Assembly (NCBI GenBank): GCA_002367105.1
Contig: DFCS01000014.1
Location: forward strand, 1-42,007
Direction: 5' to 3'
DNA length: 42,007 bases
Origin: Hungatella sp. UBA3048
GTDB taxonomy: Bacteria > Bacillota > Clostridia > Lachnospirales > Lachnospiraceae
Shown one piece after another: positions 8,116-23,100 of the stretch. The position numbers and the translations under genes were made by a program. Within the stretch, counting starts at the first letter, position 1; each line of letters opens with the position of its first letter. The notes under the pieces were generated by a model. The model had not been told where the DNA came from. It saw only the letters and a list, made by a program, of their open reading frames with translations, and searched no databases.

Positions 8116-11100
8116 TTAATTTTCTTTTTTCTTTTTGCTAAGTGCTGCATAAAGAGCCATCATGAATCCGGACAGGGTCACCATCACCTTACCGGCGGCA
8201 TTTTGCCGGTCACCTGTCTTCGGCAGTTTGGCAAGGGGTACATTTCCGTCGTCAACAATTAACAGATCCACGGATTCTCCACCGGGCAGGTCTGCAAGCG
8301 GTACTGGGTCCGGTACAATCGTCACCGTTTCACCCGGACCACCTGGGTTATCCTTACCGGAAGGTCCTCCTGATGAACCTCCGCCGCCTTTGATTTTCTC
8401 ATCCTGAATGGTAATGGTAAAGCTGTTGATTCCATCGAATGTCACAGGTGCTATATTGCTGTTGATATAATATCCGGCCGGAGCTTTTGTCTCAAGGAAG
8501 GTGTAGGTGTCCTTTGGCAGCCTCTTTATCACAAACTGCCCGTCGCTGTCAGTTACAAACCTTCCTGCTGCCGCCTTATCGTCCGTATATCCGGCAAAGG
8601 ATCCTTGATCCAGCTTTACATATCTGCCGTCAGAAGCCTTTAAGATAAACTCGGCGCCTTTTAGTTTCACATCCGCATAGACCGCATTGGTTTTTACTAC
8701 AGTGATCTTTGACGGCATATTCTCAATCGCTCCATTTGTTTTTTCAAACAGTCCTGGCTTGGTATACCGGATCTCCTTATTGGAGTCATTGATTGTAAAC
8801 TCTGCTGACCATGGAGTCGTTCCCAGAAGGTATCCATCCGGTGCTTTTTTCTCGACCAGGCGGTAAGTGCCGTATGGCAGGTTCGTGATAACCCCTTTTC
8901 CGTTCAGCACAAAGGTTATGGTATTTCCCAAAACCTGATCAGCCATCCAGGAGACGCCCTCTGATGCCACCTGATGACGGTAGCTGTCCCAGGCTCCCGG
9001 AACCAGGGTAGAGAGATTTGACAGCACAAATTCTGCTCCCTCAAGCCTCTTTCCGTTATTTTCACCGTCTACCTTTTCCATTTCCAGATTTCCGGTGCTG
9101 ATCTTATTCGTCACAGCAATGGTCACAAGGGCTTCATTAGAAACCGTCACTGCACTGCTGTTGTCCTTTAAAATACTTACTTTGCCTTCCTCGTCGATCC
9201 TGATATAGAACGGTTCAATGAAATCGTACCGGTCGGAAGAGATTTCCCTGATCCGGTAATCCCCGTGCTTCAGTCCAAGGTAAATGATTCCGTCCTCACC
9301 GGTCGTAAACAATCCGGTGTCAGCGTCTGCGTCAGTCTTAAACCGGTTGGCTCCAAAAATGGATAAAACTCCAGTTTCTTCATACCGTCCCGGTCCTAAG
9401 ATCTCAAACTGGATTCCGCTTACTCTGTTTCCAAGATCATCCAGTTTCTTAAGCTGGAGCTCAAACTGGGCCCGCTCATTGACTACTGCATTGCCGTTTT
9501 GAAGGTCAGCTTCCCTTTGGTCCTCTGTAATGATAAAATCAAATTCTGCCTTTCCATTTAGGCTCAGATAGCCTTTTGGGGCCTTTTCTTCCTTAAGAGT
9601 ATACATTCCATATGGGATTCCCTTCATATCAACATGGCCGTTTACCGCCGTAAAGAGGATTTTTCCGTCTTCTGTCTCAATGTCACTGATTCCCATTGCA
9701 TTAAGCTCATCCTGGCTCTTATTTTTCAAGTTTTCTGCAAAACGGTCAAAGGCTCCGTCTACCTGTGCCTCCTTCCTTGTGAGGGAGAACCGGGCGAAAG
9801 CAAGCGCTTCGTCTGTTAAACTGTCAACCTTATCGAATACCAGAGATCCGGTTCCATAATCATCGGTTACGAAATCATTTCCGTCTGCCTGGACCGTGTA
9901 AGCCTTTTTTTCACTGCTAAGTGTTACTTCATATACTCTGTCACTTAATTCATAACCGGCAGGGGCTTTTTGCTCCTTCACATAATAAGTTCCCAAAGGA
10001 AGCATCTCTGATTCCCCAATGCCGCCATTTCCAGTTGTCATGGTGCCGGCAAGTGCTGTTAAGTCTTTGTCGGAGTAAATCTCAAATACCGCTCCGTCAA
10101 GTCTCATCTCATGGTTGTGGGATGCAGCCTTGTTGATACGTATTTTGGCCTTATTCCTCACATCATATACCTTTACGGTTTCTGTATTGCCGGACCGGAG
10201 CACGGTAATCTCCTTATCAGCAGCTACGCCATAGTCCGCAGGTGCTTCCATTTCCTTTAAAACATAGTTTCCTGCCGGGAGACGTTTTACAGTAACCTTT
10301 CCATTGCTTCCGGTAGTAAATGCAGTACCTTCCGCCTGGCTTTCCTTTATTCCGGTATAAGAGTTGTTATCATCCAGAGCCACATACTTTCCGTCTGTGG
10401 TCATCAGCACGAACACTGCACCAGGCAGTAATTCTTCTGTCATCTGATCCCTTTTTTCAATGTTCAGCTCATGAGGCGTATTGATGATTCCATTGCTTCC
10501 TGTCAGGTTCACACCTTCGGCACTTTCTATGGTAACATCCTTCATCCATTCACTTCCGCTGCTGAATAAATATCCTTCCGGCGCCTTGATCTCCTTTAAG
10601 ATGTAGCTGCCGTATGGGATCTGTGTCAGAATACCTTTCATTGAATCTTCGGTTCCGTCTACCTGGAACCTGATATAGAGCCTTCCATTCTCGTTTCCTG
10701 TCAATACATGAGATAATCCAAGACCGGTCACATGATTCTGGTAAGCGGCAAATGCTCCGTCAATCACTGAGGTTCCGCTCAACTCAAACTGAGCTCCCGT
10801 GATGGCCTTTCTGGTTTCCCCGTCGATCTTCTCTAAGCCAAGAGATCCGGTTTTGATCACATTCTTTACAATCAGGTTGATCTGGTTCTGTTCTGAGCTG
10901 CTTAAAGTAAGCTCGCTGCGATCTTCTCCATTTAACAGAGATACGGACCCATTTACATCGATTCTTACGTAGAATGGTGCTACGGTTTCATAGCCCTCTG
11001 CATCAAGCTCCTCTATTTTGTAATCTCCATATGGGAGATTCCAGGTGATACGGCCTTCTTCATCAGTCTGCTTTACTTCATATCCGCTTTCAGACGGATC

Positions 11101-14100
11101 ATTTAACTTAAATCCGTCTTTGCTAAACGGGTTCCAGGAACTGCTTTCATATTTTCCAGGACCGGTTATGGCGAATTTTATTCCGGCTACCTTGTCGTTG
11201 CCTGCATTATCCGCCTTCTTAAGGCTTAAGCTGTATTCGGTTCTGGTATTCTTAATTAGGTTGCCCGGAAGATTTGAAAGCGCTGCCTTCTGCCCGTTGG
11301 ATTCGATCCGGAATTCGATATCAGCCTGCTTCTTTGTAATATCATATCCATCAGGCACCCGGATTTCTGACAGGGTGTAGGTTCCGTATGGGATTCCGGT
11401 GAGTGTTACTTTACCAGTTACCACTTCAAATTCCACCGCACTGTCAGTTGCAGTTACCTTTGTCACTCCCATGGATTCCGGATCTGCCTTTAGGACCTCT
11501 ATAAATGCCTTCCAGGCATCCTCTACCGCAGCATCCTTTTTCTCTATCTTAAATGCTGCTCCGCCAAGCTCTTTTTCCGTCAAACCATCCAGTTTTGTAA
11601 ATTCCAGACTTCCGGACACATATCCGTTCTTAACCGTTATAACGCTTGGTATTGGGTTTCCATCCGTCTTAAATTCCTTGCTGAGAAGCTCCCAGGCCTT
11701 CTGCCCATTTACCTGATAGGAATCCATAGGAACCATATCAGCGGTTTTTGCATTGGCAATTTCATATCCTGCAGTCGCCTGATCCTCTACAACGATATAA
11801 TTCCGGTAATAGAGAAGCTCACCCGCATCCCAAATTGCCTCCGCACCGGTCAGACCCGTACTGCCCTGGGCAACCGGTTTTCCAAGTGCTTCCGTACTCG
11901 TAATCCCACTTTTCTTAAACGCTGCCATCTCCTCGTTCGTATACGGACCATATATGCTGAAATGAGCGCCCTCTACGGGATTTCCGGCTTCATTTGTCTT
12001 TTTAATTGTTACATTTCTAAATGGTACAAAACCAATATCTTTTGTCTTATCATAAACTTCTCCCGTCGACCATAAGAAGAAGTCTTCCGATGCATAAGAA
12101 CCCTTTCTGCCTTTAAAGTTACTGTCAAGGCTCTCCTCGTAATTACTTCCTTCCTTTACTAAAGTCTCAGGAAGCCTTGATCTTCCGGCATCAGGATTTT
12201 CCCCGGCGGAAAGCATGGTGGGTTTCGCCAGCCTAAGCACCAGATCTTTATATCCCACGGGCATTTCTTTGGTTTTTATAAAAATCTGGTAGTGAGCAGG
12301 ATCGTCACCCTTTAGCTTTGATACGATTAAAGACTGATTGCTGTACCAGCTGTTTTCCTGATCCTTGGTGAATTCCGTTCCCGTGATGCCAAAGGGCTTT
12401 GCAGGGGTCAAACCGTCAAACAGAAATCTGGCATCGCTTAATCCTACCGTACCATTATCTTCATTGTCACCGCTCTTGCCGTACTTCATCAGACTGACCT
12501 CAAAATACCTGGATTGTAGCAGCGGAAGCAGATCCGTAAGAAGATGATCATTTTCAATGCTCTCATCCTGGATTCCATTATTGTTATCGTCAATCCATAT
12601 CCGTCCTGATACCTTTACTTTACCCGGAATCAAAACTACCTGAACCGCATTGCTGGTCTGCGCCTGGATGAACTTGATCTCTGAATCATCTGATAAGTTT
12701 TGCTTGTAGCTGTAGGAGGTCGCAAAGTCATTGACCGCATATCCGTAAGCCACATCATCCAGCTCCTTTTTCTCCGTATAAGGAACAACCGTTTCATAGG
12801 TCACTACCAGATTTTCTCCCGGAGCCAGATAGAATAAAGGATCTGTGATCTTTATGCGGATAGCTGAGGGATCATTGGAGCTTACTTTCCAGAATCCATC
12901 GCTGTTGTCGCTAAGCATGGAATCCTTTCCTGTTTTTGCCGTAGCCGAATCTTTAAATGCCTTATCAGAGTAAGTCACTTCATGGCTAAAGCCTGAAACC
13001 TTCCGACCCGGATCATGATCCATTCTGTTTTCAATGGCAATGGACTGGATTCCCACATACTTCAGCCGGTAGTCACTTTTCCGGTCAAAACCGCCGGTAC
13101 TGTAATCCCCCTGCGCCGGAAGAATATCCATAAACTGCAGCCTGGTAATAAAGTTGCTGGTTGAATCATTGTTTACCATAAGCCGGTATAATACGCTTCC
13201 GTCAGAATTGGTAAGGTCCGTATCATCCGCACTCTTTTCCACCGTTCCTACTGTTGTACCAGATACGAATCTGGTGTCTAAATTCCCCTTTACCTCCTTA
13301 TGAAGGATCAGCCCGGTACCGGTGCTCATGGTGTTCTCCGCAGAATCCGAAGCGTAGCCATAGCTGCGATACTTTTCATCGGGAAGTTTCACATCCTTTG
13401 GCAGGTCTGGACTGGGCCATTTGCTGCCGGAATCCGTTTTTATCATAAAGGACGCACCAGTCTGGTTTAATGAAAACGCAGGCTGAAGAACATCGCTGGT
13501 AACATAAAGTTCATTTAAAATGTTCTTTCCGTAATTAATAACGCTGCCCGCAATCTGTGCTTTTACTTCTACCGTAACAGATTCGCCTTTGGCTAAAGCT
13601 CCACTGAGTTGTATAAACAGAGTCTCCCGCCCGGTATCCTTATCAACCTTTCTGACCGTTTCTTCAATGGTAACCCCCTCGGGAGCATCCTTTAAGGTTA
13701 CAGCCTTTAACAGATGGTTTTCACCGGCAGATTCCCCTGATACGGTAACTCCAAAAGGTACATAATCAATGAGAATTGGCTTTTGCATAGGAACAATATC
13801 AGGATCATTGCTTGTGGTATCATTCTTTACATAAAGCGTATACGTCAGGATATCACTTGGCTGTATTCCTTTAATAGGATCAACACTCTTTTTCACCGAA
13901 ATCGTCGGCGCCTGGCTCTGAATCACCTGAATATCGCATTCCTTTTCTGCCTGGCTCTTTACCTGATTCTGGGCCAGATTTCCGTTAATATCCCATGCTC
14001 TAAAGTCCATAGCCACATCAGCTTTGTTGCGGATATATTTAATTTCTTTCTTATAGGTTCCATCTGGCAGCTTTGCATCCTGACGGTTTAACTTTACCGT

Positions 14101-17100
14101 AACCTCTATGCTTCCCGGTACAAAATCATTTCCAAGGACATAATGGTTATCCGTAGAGCTTTTTAACGTGTCATCCCTGTAGCTGATCTGGAAGGATTTC
14201 ACATTTATGCCGCTTACCGGTTTTACCAGACCGATCTCTCCGTCACCGGATACCTCAACGCTTTGTACTTCACCTACCTGGTTTCCGCTAAAATCATAGA
14301 AGGTTACATCTGCCATTATGGTACCTGTTTGGGCGCCCCTGATGCGGTTCTGTTCCGTAGCTTTCCCCGGCTTCACTCCGGTGATCGTATATTTTTCATT
14401 GGTATAATCAGCCTCTGACAGCACTGATTTTCCTGCATCTAACATCTTTAAGCCCGTATCCGTTATGACTAACCGGTCCAAAGGTATGCTGTTGACCACA
14501 TGAGGTGTTAGGGTATAAGTCACTGTCTGGCCCTCATTCCACCATAAATCCTTTAATGTGGTTGTGAGAGATGTTTTATCCAGTGTTACTCCTGTTTTCT
14601 GTTTTACATTCGTAAACTCACAGGCCCCTGGTATCATACCCTTTGTAATTTCAACTTCTTTCCTGTAAATGGTTCTGGTATCATCCTTATTAATCACATA
14701 GCCCAGGCTGTTCTGGGTCACTGCCGTCTCCTCGATGACATAGGTTCCAGGTAGCAGTAAAACCGTAATTCCTGTTTCTCCGTACGGTACGGCAACCATA
14801 TCTCCAACCTGTTTTCCTGTTTCCTTTTCCGTTATCTTCATGAAAACGGCAACGGAGCCATCTGGATTATCCGATTTATTTACATCATTCTTAATGAGTC
14901 TTAAAGGCAGCGCCTCCTGGTTATGGGCATTAAAGCCATATACTCCCGGAGTTACAGTATTGTTTCCTGTCAGAACATAAAGATCAAGACCGGTTTTCGT
15001 TTCGCCGTTCTTTACTACATCTGCGGTCGTGGGAAGGATGGTTCCCCCATCCCCTTCAAAGGAAGCCATACGGAATGTTTCCAGGCCATTTTCCTTCTTT
15101 GTTACCTCATAAACCCCGTAGGAATCGCCTGTTGGAAGATCTAGCCCCCGGAAGGAAAGCTTCCCCTGAGAATCGGTGGTTCCTTCTGTAACATAAGTCC
15201 AGGTACCTCCGGCTGATTTTCTGTAAAGCTCAAAGCTGATTCCTGATTTAAGAGTTTCCAAACTGCCGTTTCCGCTGTATTTGGTAATTTGTAAATCAAT
15301 ACCGCCCTGATTCTTAACTGTAACCTCTGTTGTTTTTCCTGTTTCTGCTGCCAGGCCCTCCGCCGGTATGGCGGTTGTAATTGCAATATAGCCTGCCGGA
15401 GCATTCACTTCTTTTATATAATAGGTTCCAGGGCTGTGTTCCTTGGTGGAAAATATAATTTCGTATATTCCGCTCTGTCCTATCTCAGCAAAATCTCCCA
15501 CCGCATTTGTCAGCTCCGGATCGGAATAAAGCTTAAAGGCTGCTCCCGTTAATTGATTGGACGGATCCATTCCGTCTACCTTGGTCAGGCGTATCTTAGC
15601 TTTTGCATATTGGTTGTTCACTGTAATGGATACCGGGTTTTGGGAGGTAAAATCAGACACTCCGCCTACCTTGATATAACCATCTGCCTGAAGGATTCCG
15701 TTATCTTCTGCGCCTAAGGCTGAAAGCATCCAGTCAGAGTTTTCCTGCTCCTTTAAATAATAGGCACCACCCGCCGGATTCTGAGGAAGGAGTACCGTAC
15801 CCTTTGCCGCGTAGTAACCATCCTGAGCCGCAAAACTTTGTATCTTTACCTGTACCGGTTTACTGTTTTCATCTAACACCTGTTTATAGGCATTATTGGA
15901 ATAGGTGTAAATATCAAATACGATTTCAGCCGGGAGCTTTCCGGCAATATTATCATCATGTTTAAACCCGTCGCCAAAGAACAGCTTCTTGGTTACCGTC
16001 AGCTCCGCTTTCTTTCTGTTTTCAATGGTCACAGAAAGAGTGCCTTCGTATCCGCCCGCCATATCTCCCACCACGGCTACAATCACCGGCTGAGCGTCAA
16101 TGGTATAGCCTGCCGGAGCTTTCTGTTCGGTGATCCGGTACCAGCCAGGCTCACAGCCCTTCATGGTATAGAAACCGTCTTTATTATCAGTCAGAGTCCC
16201 CTTAACTGCAAAGCCCTGATCTGGTTTCTTATATCCTTCATCCGTTACATTCTGCAGTACTCCTCCGATTAAATCCGTACCGGAACGAAACTTTAAGAAC
16301 TCCACTTTAAAGGAAGCGCCTGCCATTCCAGAACCACTTGCCTTCGTTTCTGCATCTGTCTTACGAATGACAAGATCAGCCAGACGCGGGTTCTTAACGG
16401 CTGCGGTTGCCTGCTTTCCTTTCACGCCGTTTCCTACCGGAACCAGGGATACCTTTTCTCCGTTCGCTTTCGCCTCATATCCCACATTCACTGCCGTCTT
16501 TTCAAAATATCGGCTGGTCACGGCTTTTGCCGCTTCACTTCCTAAGGCTTCCGCCTTTATGGTGTAAACGCCGCTGTCCAGGTTATGAAAGCTGGCAGCG
16601 TATTTTCCATTCGCCAGTTTTATGGTAGCCGCCTTAATCTCACTGCTGCCTTGCTTTTGAATGGTAAAGTTGATTCCGCCAAGATCTATAAAAGGATTTC
16701 CTGACCAGGTGGTCTTTTCAATTACCAGTTCCGGCTTCTCCGGGTTATAAACGTTTACAGTGGAAGGCGTGCTTCCGACTGTAAAGTATCTCCAAAGTTC
16801 GTTCTCACCGGTATACATGGTAATATAGTTCTTCTGCTGGTCAACGGTCAGGGTTTCCTTTAGCTTATACCGTCCTGCTTGTAAGCCATTGGGTATCTTT
16901 ACCTGGCCATTGCTTTCCGTGGTATAAGTTCCAATGTTTACATATTTGTAATCACCGTTTACCCACTGATACTGCCAGATTTCAAACTGTACACCGCTTA
17001 AAGGAGTTTTTCCAATATTCAGAACATTCAGCTCCTCATCGGTTTTGCCAAAGGTACCGGTATCCGGTACGTATCCGTATTTTGCAAGAGTAACCGGATA

Positions 17101-20100
17101 TTGATCCAGCACGGTGTTTATCAGGCGGTATTCCTCAGCTTTTCCCTGCTCCCAGAAATACTGGGAATCAATGATATCCTTATTTTTCGGAATCGTCACG
17201 TTTAAGTAATGAAGGGTAGTGTCCATCTGGATCTTGGAAGGCGCATATACCTCTTCCAGTCCAAAGAGAACTTTTACCTCTTCATTCTCAAGTTTAAGGA
17301 TCCTGTCTATACTGGTTTCGTCATATCCCTTACTTTCAAGCTCAGCCTTAAGTTTCCCCATGCGGATCATCTTGGAAAGGGCATAGCCTGTTTTGTTCTC
17401 TTTGTCGGATTCCAGACCGGTTTCAACCACTTCCACAGGAAGCAGCTTTTCTTTACTATCCGGATCCAGAAGCCATATCTGGAATTTAGCTCCGCCTAAT
17501 AGAGTTGGTTCTTCATTTGGCTTTCCGGCATCCTTTAACCATTTGTTTAATGCGATCTGGAAATAGTATGCATCAAGACCTCCAGGTCCATCTCCATGCT
17601 GATTTTTCACCACAGCGATTTGTTCATTCCGCCCGTTCTCATATAGATGAAGCATATCATCATATCCTGAATAACCGGAGTCTTTTGGTGCAAATACCGC
17701 AACGATCTGCCGTCCTCCTGGCAGCTGATATCCTGGTGCTGCCTCATCCTCGACCAGCCAGTATACCTTTCCGGTTTCCAAAATGGCAGTATCAAATTCC
17801 CCATTTGCCCTTATTCCTGTCTTCGGGTTGATCCGGGTTCCGCTCTCATAGCCGTCAACTTTCTCAAACATGCTTTCATCAGCCATATCTTCTAAACGGA
17901 ATCCTGACAGATCTTTCTCATCCCCCTTCATCTTATAAAGGGTAAATTTAGCTCCGTTGACATTTTCTGCTTTATGAGTAGTTCCATCAACTGCCATTCC
18001 ATCACAGGTTTTTAATATAGTAAACTGAACCCATGGCTTATAGTTATAAAGTGGATCGGTATTCTGGATTAAAGAGTCTGCTGTTTTTTCAAGATCCTTA
18101 CCCGTATATTTCACTGCGTTGTACATACCTGCTTCTAAATCTGAAACAGAAAGGGTTTTTGGCGGTTCGCTGTTACCTTCTGCCAAAGGTGTTTTATCCT
18201 TCATATTCAGATCAAAACCAAAGCCGGTCTCTTCCTTTGTTGGAACCCGAACCTCTACCACATAGTAGGTATCATTCCGGTTAATATCATAGAAGGTTGC
18301 AATTCCGTCATAGGTATTGGTGGTTTCTGTTTTCACGTAGTCTGCTGTAACGCCGTCTGCATTTGCCTTATAGAGGGACAGTTTAACGTTTCCAAGAACA
18401 TGATCCACCTGATAGAATTGATAATTCCATCCATCTCTCCAATATTTCTGGGTGCGGATGGTCAGCTTGGGTTCGTTCTTAATAACAAGCGGACTTCCGT
18501 TTGTAACCCCATTGACCGTGGTGATGACTTTGCCTTCCATTAAAGCAGTCGTTAACATTTCATGGGAAGGCAGATATCCATTGGGCGGTGTTATTTCAGC
18601 AATAACATAAGCAATCCTGTTTCCTACGGCGTCGAAGATCTTAAGACTTGTGCTGTCAAAGGTTGCCTGACCGCTCCCGCTTGTAGTTACTGTCTGGATC
18701 GGGTTACGAATGCTGTTTTCCCAATTATTTACATCAAACCCTTCCGCTTTGAAAATACCAAAAACTGCCCCGTTCACAGTGATATCTCTCAGAGCATCTT
18801 TTTTGGTGACTGTTACTTTTCCATGATCCTTATAATTTTCTAACGGCTTATTCGGTCCTGCCAGATAAAGATCCAGATTCTTTTCGTTGCTTGCAGATGC
18901 AGCGGTTATGGGGACCGGTCCATAATATACATCGGTTCCTGAAATCTCATAACCAGGATTACCTGGATGGGCACCTTGTGCTTTCTCAGCATCAGAAAGC
19001 AAGTGATAAGGATTGATATTACCGCTTGGAACCACTTCTTTAAAGTAATACGATCCAGGAGCAAGCTGAGCTGAAACACTGGAGTTCAAACTTCCTGTAA
19101 TTGTAAAGTCACTGCCGTTCTTTACATAGACATCAAATGGTATTACTGCATTTTGATTAGCCGTTCCGTTCGCATCGTATTGTGTCTTCTTGATGGAAAC
19201 GGATTTATACGGCTTATTTTCAAAGGTCCGGCGAGTCTCCATATTTCCCTGGGAATACCACCGTTTTAGATCTGCTTTTAGAACAGGTCCTTTTGGAGTT
19301 GTGATCTTAATATCCTTCCCTTTTACAAAGTTAACAGGAGCTGCTGTCTCTTCGATGATATAATCTGTTCCGGGATCAAGAATAACATATATTCCCTCAT
19401 TGGATACGGCACCGTTGAAAATTACTGTCTTATCAGCATCTCTTATGATTTTAAATTGCGCTGTTATTGGATTTTTATTATCTGTGATATCAACCTTATA
19501 AAGCCAGTAAGGTATCTTCTGAGGAATGTTATATGCCTTTACAGTGGTATCACTTTCTCTGGTCACCTTATAAGGACCGATAAAAACCTGATCTTCTGAA
19601 ATAACCGTCTTAGAAGAATCCTCTGGTTCCAGCCTTCCGCTGCTGTTAATCTCAGACCAGTAGTATTCCTTTGTTACATCAAGGCCTTTTACCAGAATTT
19701 CTCCATTGCTATCTGTTGTATAGACCTTATGGGGCAATACTTCAGTAAAATCATTCCCAACCTTATAATAAAGGTTAAACTGAAATCCACTTTTTGAAGC
19801 ATTATTATTCGGGCTATTGCTGTTAATGGACCAGGCTTCCTTTTGAAGCTTTAAGGTACCGCCCTTATTATTTTTCAAATCTACCTGAGTCATCTTTAGA
19901 GCTTCAAGAGTAAAGGTCTTATAAATGTATGTCTTATTCTCCTTTATTTCCTGTGAAAAACCGTCTTTGCTTCCGTTTCCGTCGGAATATCCATCAGGAA
20001 CTTCTTCAACGACGCGGTACTCAATTATTTGACCGCTTCCATCACAAACCGGAAGAGTCGCAGTAAACTGGCTTGTGTTATCAAGAGAGTAGGTGGTTTT

Positions 20101-23100
20101 GGAGCCAATGCTCACTTTTTTCCATGTTCCCCCCGCATTCTCTTCAAACCAGAACTTATTGTTAAAGTCTCCACTGTAGGCTCCGGGTACTTTTATATAA
20201 TCACCCTTGTCATCCTGCATCCACTTTGTTACATTTACCTTTGCTTCATTTAACGTGTTGACAAGGATGTTATTCCCGGTTTTTACAGGTGATGTCTTAC
20301 CGGCCTCTACGGTCACTTGATAATCATGATTGTCAGGGATATAACCATTGGCACTTTTTTCTCTTACAATGTAATTACCAGGCGTAACAGGCTTAAACAA
20401 CACATATCCCTTGTTATCTGATTTTACGGTTTTAACCTCTGAAAGACTTCCATCTTCATTTTTCTGATAAAGAGTGAATTCTGCTCCATCCAAAGCTGCT
20501 AAATCCGCTTCATTATGATCTGCGCTGGTCCAGATACGGGCCTTCTTATAAAACTCAATGGCTCCTTTTCCAATAACTTCGTTAACTACCGTGATCTCTG
20601 CTCTTTCATCAGCCTTTAAGGTGACCTTAATATCATCTCCACTCACAACGGCATTTGTTCCCACCTTTGCAAAACTGAATTGGGTTCCAACAGGATTTGA
20701 CTTCTCTTTGATCACATAGGTTCCCGGATCCACCTGGATCTGGATATAGCCATCATCCCCCGTCGTGTAGAATCCGCTTTCCGTCTCTTCGTTTGAGGGA
20801 TTGACTGCAATGTTATTATTGTTAATTTTCTGACCACGATTGTCTATAACCGTATAATTGTCATAAGGCGTTAGGCTGTTGTCAGAGTCCAGGGAATAGA
20901 TCTCGAAACCAGCCATCCCCGGATATTCTTTTTCCATGGCCGATCCATATTTCTGGGTAAAGCCAAGGCCTTCGTCAATTTCTTTCTTTATCTTGATAAC
21001 TGCCGGCTTATTGACTTCATGGACCGCAACATTTACATCAGAATCTTCTGTCACCAGCTGATCTGTTCCCAGCTTCACATATTCCAGATGAGCCTTATTG
21101 TTGACGGTAAATACGGACTTGTTCCCTGCACGCTCATCATTGTATTTCAGCAAAAACGGTTCATAGGGATAGCGGGCGGTTACCAGATAGGAGCTGTAGG
21201 TAGGTGCCTGATCCGACACATAAATGTGATCTGCACCATTTTGTCCCTGGGTTTTAAATTGATCAATGGTAATCGATCCATCCTCATTGCTAATCACCTG
21301 GACATCAGATCCGTCTCCCCATGTGGCAGTTACGGAAATAGGCTTCATGGCCTCAGGTGCATGCTCCGTGAGGATCTTAAGGGAGTCGGTAATCTTATAA
21401 GAATCTTCCTTAAAACCGGTACGTCCATAGGTCTGGTAAATCGTTCCGCTCGGCTGTCTGGATATCTCGCCTGAGCTTCCATACATACCTACTTCAATCA
21501 GATAGGTAATGTCCACAAATTCAGGGTTTCCTGCGTTGTCTCTTACCACCGTATAAGAGTTATCCGCAGAGTTTACACTCTTTTTAATATGCCATGCATC
21601 ATCGGACACCAGAGTTATTGTGGTATCCGCCGGCTGCTCCGCATAAGTAATTGTTTCAATATTTCCCGGATAAGTCACATGTTCCTTGTCTGTCTTATCC
21701 GCTACCTTAACGTCAGCATAGAAAGCCACGCTGTCCTGAGGCAGTGTAAATTCCTCACCAACCGCTCTTTCTCCATTTCCGTCAATATAGGCATTCATGG
21801 TTATACTGTCTGATTTGCCTGGACGGATCACATTCTGATCATCTCCCACGCTGATTTCAAAAACTTTTTCCTCGCCATCAGAAGATACCAGCTTAACTTT
21901 TCCAGGCTGCTCTTCTATGGCAATGCCGTCAGGTACCGTAAAGAGGATTTTTGCATTCTCATAGGAATCAAACAGAGAAAGCTTTCCTCCTGCAGCATAT
22001 TCGTACAGAGGTGCTGCCTGCATGGTATAGGTGATGGTATAGGTATATAAAATACCTGCCTCTATGGAACCGGTCTTGTTTTGTGAAAGGTTTACTTCAA
22101 CCGCTTCCTTCTTATCTGCAGCTTCCGGTCCATAATAAGTCAGAGCCGTTTCATAAGGACTTAGCTTTCCTTCACCGTCCACCTCGGTATTAAGCAGGGT
22201 CATTCCATAGCTGTGAACTACCATTCCAAAGGATGGCTGGCTGAGAAATGATAATAAATTTATCTTTTTTTCCTCTCCATTTAAGGTGGCCATATCAGTT
22301 CCCATCAGGGCCGCCCGTTCCTCTTCAGACAGGATCTTCGTATCCCCTACAGAGACAAGATCAGCATCATCACTTCCGGAATCCTCCATGTCTGCATCAG
22401 AAGCTGTTGCCCGTTCATTTTCAGTACTGAAAAGCACAGGAACTTCATGCCTTGATACAGAGAATCCATTCATACTCAGGCTGCTTACAGATAAATCTTC
22501 CCCGGATCCTTCAGAATTGGAATCGTCCTCTTTGACTGCATTCTCAGCTTTCTCTGCAGCTTCCCTGGAATGCTCTTCCGCTTTAGATTCTTTCCCAGCC
22601 TCTGTCTGGCTTTGTGTTTCTTCAGCCGGCTCCGAACGTTTATTTTCAGCCTCACTGGTTTCCTGAGCCTCGGTTTCCTGGTTCTTGGTTTCCTGGTTCT
22701 CGGTTTCTTCCGAATCCGTCTCCTGAGCCTTGGTCTCCTCCTCTGTTACTGCAGTTGTTTCCTTGGTCCCCAAACTCCCAGAACCTCCGGATTGTTTCCC
22801 GGCTGAGGATGGCTGTTCAGAAGTTTTTAAACGTTCCCCTATCACTGCAAATTCTTCCATATGGGCGTCTGTGATCATTAAATCATCACCAATGATCCGC
22901 AGCCTGAATTCACAATCCCGGTCCTTATAACCGTTGACACCAATAATCTGAATATTCTTTAAGAATGATTCCTGCTTGATCCGATCGGATTTATCGGCTT
23001 CGAAAAATGGTTCTCCTTCCAAGGTATCGGATACCACCACCAGATACATGGCTTTTCCAATCTTTTTCTGGAGTACCAGAGTCTTTCCCTCCAGTTCTTC

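Noticed and set aside
21019..21474. 151-codon + strand frame opposite the giant adhesin
   Set aside because: No ribosome site or recognisable family; the minus frame is continuous with clear SpaA and DUF11-type motifs.
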